Shown piece after piece: positions 60,947 through 64,000 of a stretch of 64,000 bases of DNA; the stretch's first letter is position 1, and each line of letters opens with the position of its first letter. The DNA is from Mobiluncus sp034180645 (GTDB lineage Bacteria > Actinomycetota > Actinomycetes > Actinomycetales > Actinomycetaceae). The stretch spans positions 97,834 through 161,833 of the forward strand of contig NZ_JAXFNY010000003.1 of assembly GCF_034180645.1 (NCBI RefSeq), read 5' to 3'. The translations under genes were made by a program, and so were the position numbers. The notes beneath the pieces were generated by a model. The model did no database searches and was not told where the DNA came from. It worked only from the letters and a program-made list of their open reading frames with translations.

Positions 60947-61933
60947 GTGAAGAAACTCATTAACGCTGTTGACGATGCTGTTAGCGACGCTTTGAAAGGT
61001 GTTGAAGCCGCCGATCCGCGGGTCAGTGTGGACCACGATCAGAAGGTTGTTTACCGCAAGAATATGAAGCCGGGCAAGGTGGGCCTGGTGTCCGGTGGTG
61101 GTTCGGGTCACGAGCCGCTGCACGGTGGCTATGTGGGGTATGGCATGTTGGATGCGGCTGCCGCCGGCGAGGTCTTTACCTCCCCGACGCCCGAACAGGT
61201 TCTGCGCGCTACCGAGCTGGCCAACCAGGGCGCTGGCGTGTTGCACATTGTTAAGAACTACACCGGCGACGTGATGAACTTCGAGATGGCGGCCGAGATG
61301 GCCGACGGTGTCGAAGTGAAGGCCGTGGTGGTGGCTGACGACGTGGCCGTCCAGGATTCGCTGTACACGGCGGGACGTCGCGGCGTGGGCTTGACGGTTT
61401 TGGTTGAAAAGATCGTCGGTGCCGCCGCCGAAGAGGGCCGCGACCTGGCCGGTTGTGAGGCGCTGGCTCAAAAGGTGTGCGACCGCGGGCGTTCCATGGG
61501 TATGGCCTTGACGTCTTGTACCGTGCCGGCTGTGGGTCACCCGACCTTCGACCTGCCCGAGGATGAGATGGAAATCGGTATCGGCATCCACGGTGAGCCC
61601 GGGCGTGAACGTTTCAAGATCGAAAGCGCTGCTTCCATTGCGAAGCGCCTGGTTGAGCCGATCTTGGAGGATCGTGATTTCACCGGCGACCCGGTCATCG
61701 TGATGATGAACGGTATGGGTGGCACGCCGCTGTCCGAGCTGTACCTGATCTACGCCGACGTTAAGGCTTTGCTGGATGCGCGCGGGGTCAAGGTCGCTCG
61801 CGTGATGGTCGGCAACTACATCACCTCGCTGGATATGGCTGGCTGCTCCGTGACCTTGTTGGCGGCCGACGATGAACTGTTGAAGCTGTTTGATGCGCCG
61901 GTGGACACGGCCGGACTGCGCTGGGGTATGTGA
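60947..61933 (+). CDS. dhaK: Dihydroxyacetone kinase subunit K (DHA-binding)
   Basis: DhaK binds dihydroxyacetone covalently and passes it for phosphorylation by DhaL, with phosphate from the PTS through DhaM. The 328-residue protein starts at GTG 60947 after AAGAGGGGGG. The family motif LVSGGGSGHEPLHGGYVGYGML lies near residues 46-67, with His in GHEP. The covalent-binding His is in GIGIHGEPG near residue 210. It is the first gene of dhaKLM and ends by overlapping dhaL. The preceding 125 bases contain a TTGGGT/ACCCAA hairpin but no identified activator gene. Confidence 0.95.
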   Translation: MKKLINAVDDAVSDALKGVEAADPRVSVDHDQKVVYRKNMKPGKVGLVSGGGSGHEPLHGGYVGYGMLDAAAAGEVFTSPTPEQVLRATELANQGAGVLHIVKNYTGDVMNFEMAAEMADGVEVKAVVVADDVAVQDSLYTAGRRGVGLTVLVEKIVGAAAEEGRDLAGCEALAQKVCDRGRSMGMALTSCTVPAVGHPTFDLPEDEMEIGIGIHGEPGRERFKIESAASIAKRLVEPILEDRDFTGDPVIVMMNGMGGTPLSELYLIYADVKALLDARGVKVARVMVGNYITSLDMAGCSVTLLAADDELLKLFDAPVDTAGLRWGM

Positions 61934-62550
61934 TGTTTACACTTGATAACGCGAAAGCCTGGATGCAGGAATATTCCCGGATTGTCGGGGAAAACAAGGA
62001 ATACCTGACCGAGTTGGATTCCCCGATTGGAGACGCCGACCACGGGACGAACATGGCCCGCGGCATGGCGGCCGCGGTCGAACCCGAGGCGCTGGATCAG
62101 CCTGACTTGGGCGCCCTGTTCAAGAAGGTCGGCATGACCTTGGTGTCCAAGGTCGGCGGTACCTCCGGCCCGCTGTACGGCACGTTCTTTATGCGCGCCG
62201 GGAAAGAGGCGGGTGCTTCGACTGAGATCGAGGACGCCGCTTTCGGCGCGGTTTTGCGTGCCGGGCTGCAGGGCGTGATCGAGCGCGGCAAGGCCGAGTT
62301 GGAGGATAAGACCATGGTCGATGCCTTGACTCCGGCTCTGGATGCGTTCGACGCGGCGGTCGGCGGCGGTTTGGCTGGGGCTGCTGCGGCGGCGGCCGAG
62401 GCGGCCGAGAAGGGCGCCGACGCGACCGTGGACATGCTGGCTAAGAAGGGGCGGGCTTCCTACCTGGGCGAACGCTCCATCGGTCACCGTGACCCGGGTG
62501 CGACATCTTCGCAATATTTACTGCAAGCCTTGGCTGCGGTTATTAAGTGA
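61933..62550 (+). CDS. dhaL: Dihydroxyacetone kinase subunit L (ADP-binding)
   Basis: DhaL holds a tightly bound ADP that is rephosphorylated by DhaM and transfers phosphate to DHA on DhaK. I take ATG 61933, which overlaps the dhaK stop; GTG 61930 is the alternative. The Mg-binding acidic motif is SPIGDADHGTNMARGM near residues 30-45, and the nucleotide loops are in SKVGGTSGPLYGTFF near residue 72 and RASYLGERSIGHRDPGATS near the end. At 205 residues it has the standard size. A hairpin follows before dhaM. Confidence 0.95.
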   Translation: MFTLDNAKAWMQEYSRIVGENKEYLTELDSPIGDADHGTNMARGMAAAVEPEALDQPDLGALFKKVGMTLVSKVGGTSGPLYGTFFMRAGKEAGASTEIEDAAFGAVLRAGLQGVIERGKAELEDKTMVDALTPALDAFDAAVGGGLAGAAAAAAEAAEKGADATVDMLAKKGRASYLGERSIGHRDPGATSSQYLLQALAAVIK

Positions 62551-62568
62551 TTCCCTTTGTGGTTGGGC

Positions 62569-62595
62569 ACCCGGGCGGTATTGCGCCGCCCGGGT
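62569..62595 (+). terminator. Hairpin between dhaL and dhaM
   Basis: The perfect 10-base stem ACCCGGGCGG/CCGCCCGGGT with a 7-base loop lies 19 bases after dhaL. A T-run (GGTTTTTTCG) appears only about 20 bases later. It may attenuate dhaM transcription so that less DhaM than DhaKL is made. Confidence 0.5.
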
Positions 62596-62639
62596 CGCCT
62601 GCTTTTGTGCGGGTTTTTTCGAAGTGAGGAGTTTTTAGG

Positions 62640-64000
62640 ATGAGTGTTGGTTTGGTGGTGGTGTCGCATTCGCGGCCGTTGGCTGAAGCGGCGGTGGAGC
62701 TGGCATTGATTATGGTTCATGGGGATCGGCCTCCGATTGAGATCGCGGCCGGGACGGATGACGGGGGTTTTGGCACCGACGCGGTGGCGGTCATGGAAGC
62801 CATTATGAGCGCGAACGATGGCGACGGGGTAGTGGTCTTCGTTGACCTGGGTTCGGCGATTACTTCGACGGATATGGCTGTTGAAATGCTTGCTGACAAG
62901 GGGGAAGAGATTGACGTTCGGGTGCTGTCGGCGCCCTTTGTCGAGGGGCTCAATGCGGCGGTGGTGCTGGCGGCGGCGGGCGCCGGTATTGACGCGATTG
63001 TGGGCGAGGCCAACGGGAGTTTGGCGCCGAAGCTGGAGTTGGTGGGGGGTGACGGGGAGGTCGGCGACGGTGCGGCTGCGGGCGATTTGGGCGCCGGGGC
63101 TGACGCGGCTATTGGCGGCGCTGGCCCGGACTCGACCGAGAACGCGACCGCCGACTGGGACGCGGCGGATTCGACCGTGGTCATCAACAAGGTTGGGCTC
63201 CACGCTCGCCCGGCCGCGACGATTGCCGAGGTCGCGGGCGGTTTCGCCGAAGCCGAGGTGGTTTTGGAAAAGGCCGGGCGCCAGGTCAACGCGAAGAGCC
63301 CGGTGGAGATTGCAACCCTGAGCGCCTCGGCAGGGGATACCGTGTGGGTCCGGGCTCGCGGCGAGGGTGCCGCGGAGGTGGTCGAAGCGATTGTGGCGCT
63401 GATTGATTCGGGTTTTGGGGAGGAGCTTGCGCCGGGGGTTGCCGGTGTGGGCGCTGGTGCCGGTGCGGTTCCCGGGGCGGCTGGTGCTCCCGGGGGCGCG
63501 GACGGGGTCAATACTCAGATCGCCGGACTTGGTTCGACAGCTGCGGATGGCGGTGGGTCGGGTTCTTCATCCCAGCCCGACCGCGGCCAAGCAGGGCCGC
63601 GGCACCTGGGCGTAAGCCCCGGCCGGGCGGTGGGTGTCGTCCGAAAGTTGGCGCCGGTGGCCGTGAAGCCAGATGCAGTAACGATACAGGCCAGTGCCGT
63701 CGAGGACGAAGTCGCCCGTTTGGATGCTGCCTTGAGTAAGACCGCCGCGGCTTATAAGCAACAAGCCGCAGCTGCCAGCGGCCAAGTGCGCGAAATTCTT
63801 AACGCTACGGCGGCTTTTGCCGCCGATCCGACGCTGCGCAGTGGAGCCGAGCGCCGCGTCCGCAAGCAGCTTGCGGACGCGGCCTCGGCCGTGTGGGAAT
63901 CAGCCGGTGAGATGGCGGCCCAGCTGCGGGCGGCCGGTGGCTTATTTGCTGAACGTGTCAGTGATGTTGAAGACGTGCGGAACCGGGTTGTGGCGCGGCT
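62640..64000 (+). CDS. dhaM: PTS-dependent DHA kinase phosphotransferase DhaM, multidomain (3' end outside window)
   Basis: DhaM relays phosphate from the PTS to the ADP bound on DhaL. The frame starts at ATG 62640 with GAGGA upstream and stays open to the window end (453 codons). Residues of about 1-130 are an EIIA-mannose-like domain with the active His in VVSHSRPLAEA (His10). Residues of about 180-260 form an HPr domain with the active His in VGLHARPAATIAEV. From about residue 322 an EI-like N-terminal domain begins with LGVSPGRAVGVV and continues out of the window. The two linkers are Gly/Ala/Asp-rich. This EIIA-HPr-EI layout is the long form of DhaM and may make the relay independent of general HPr. 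Confidence 0.92.
   Translation, partial: MSVGLVVVSHSRPLAEAAVELALIMVHGDRPPIEIAAGTDDGGFGTDAVAVMEAIMSANDGDGVVVFVDLGSAITSTDMAVEMLADKGEEIDVRVLSAPFVEGLNAAVVLAAAGAGIDAIVGEANGSLAPKLELVGGDGEVGDGAAAGDLGAGADAAIGGAGPDSTENATADWDAADSTVVINKVGLHARPAATIAEVAGGFAEAEVVLEKAGRQVNAKSPVEIATLSASAGDTVWVRARGEGAAEVVEAIVALIDSGFGEELAPGVAGVGAGAGAVPGAAGAPGGADGVNTQIAGLGSTAADGGGSGSSSQPDRGQAGPRHLGVSPGRAVGVVRKLAPVAVKPDAVTIQASAVEDEVARLDAALSKTAAAYKQQAAAASGQVREILNATAAFAADPTLRSGAERRVRKQLADAASAVWESAGEMAAQLRAAGGLFAERVSDVEDVRNRVVAR

Noticed and set aside
1..64000. Prophage, transposon or toxin-antitoxin modules.
   Set aside because: No integrase, transposase, phage structural gene or recognisable toxin-antitoxin pair was seen. The only mobile-like trace is the leuS-bounded island.

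Overview
The window looks like a chromosomal segment from a motile member of the Actinomycetaceae, and Mobiluncus is my best guess. Three things support this. Gene blocks such as hrcA-dnaJ-rsmE-phoH-ybeY-CBS protein-era, rpsT/lepA and leuCD with a divergent IclR regulator are typical of Actinobacteria. Four methyl-accepting chemotaxis receptors are present, which is unusual for the phylum outside motile genera. Base composition is moderately high GC, and there is a very large secreted protein with cell-wall-binding-2 repeats. The genus is an inference, not something read directly.

Layout. 1-7.9 kb: 3' part of holA, convergent comEC-comEA (DNA uptake), a membrane-anchored beta-propeller-like protein, and a Mn/Zn-type ABC importer operon under a DtxR/MntR-like operator. 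7.96-10.5 kb: a small AT-rich island bounded by two direct copies of the leuS 3' end; it carries a lipoprotein gene broken by an in-frame TGA, an intact secreted zinc protease, and a response regulator broken by a 1-nt deletion. 10.4-18.4 kb: leuS, rpsT, lepA-trmB-hemW. 18.4-25.7 kb: a 1514-residue surface protein (dead trypsin-like domain, coiled coil, CWB2 repeats) and a TRAP-like membrane pair. 25.8-32.8 kb: CIRCE-controlled hrcA, dnaJ, rsmE, phoH, ybeY, a CBS/CorC protein and era. 33.2-36.7 kb: two chemoreceptors. 36.9-47.1 kb: ilvD, a beta-lactamase-fold protein with a DivIVA-repeat protein, rpiB, a Ski2-like helicase and an FAH-family hydrolase. 47.3-52.7 kb: gltX, a second chemoreceptor pair, tRNA-Gln and tRNA-Glu. 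52.9-60.7 kb: ndgR/ltbR-like regulator, leuCD, murA, plsC, a small membrane protein, ddl and an ATP-grasp ligase. 60.9-64 kb: the PTS-linked dihydroxyacetone kinase operon dhaKLM, with dhaM running off the end.

Most of the window is housekeeping. The parts that stand out are the leuS-bounded decaying island, the duplicated A/B chemoreceptor cassette, the pseudo-protease surface protein, and a family of strongly structured intergenic repeats (10.3 kb and 33.1 kb, perhaps also 47.3 kb) whose hairpins keep their shape while changing sequence. I found no CRISPR array, prophage, transposase or rRNA, and no convincing new defence or biosynthetic system. All functional calls rest on motif reading without database searches.
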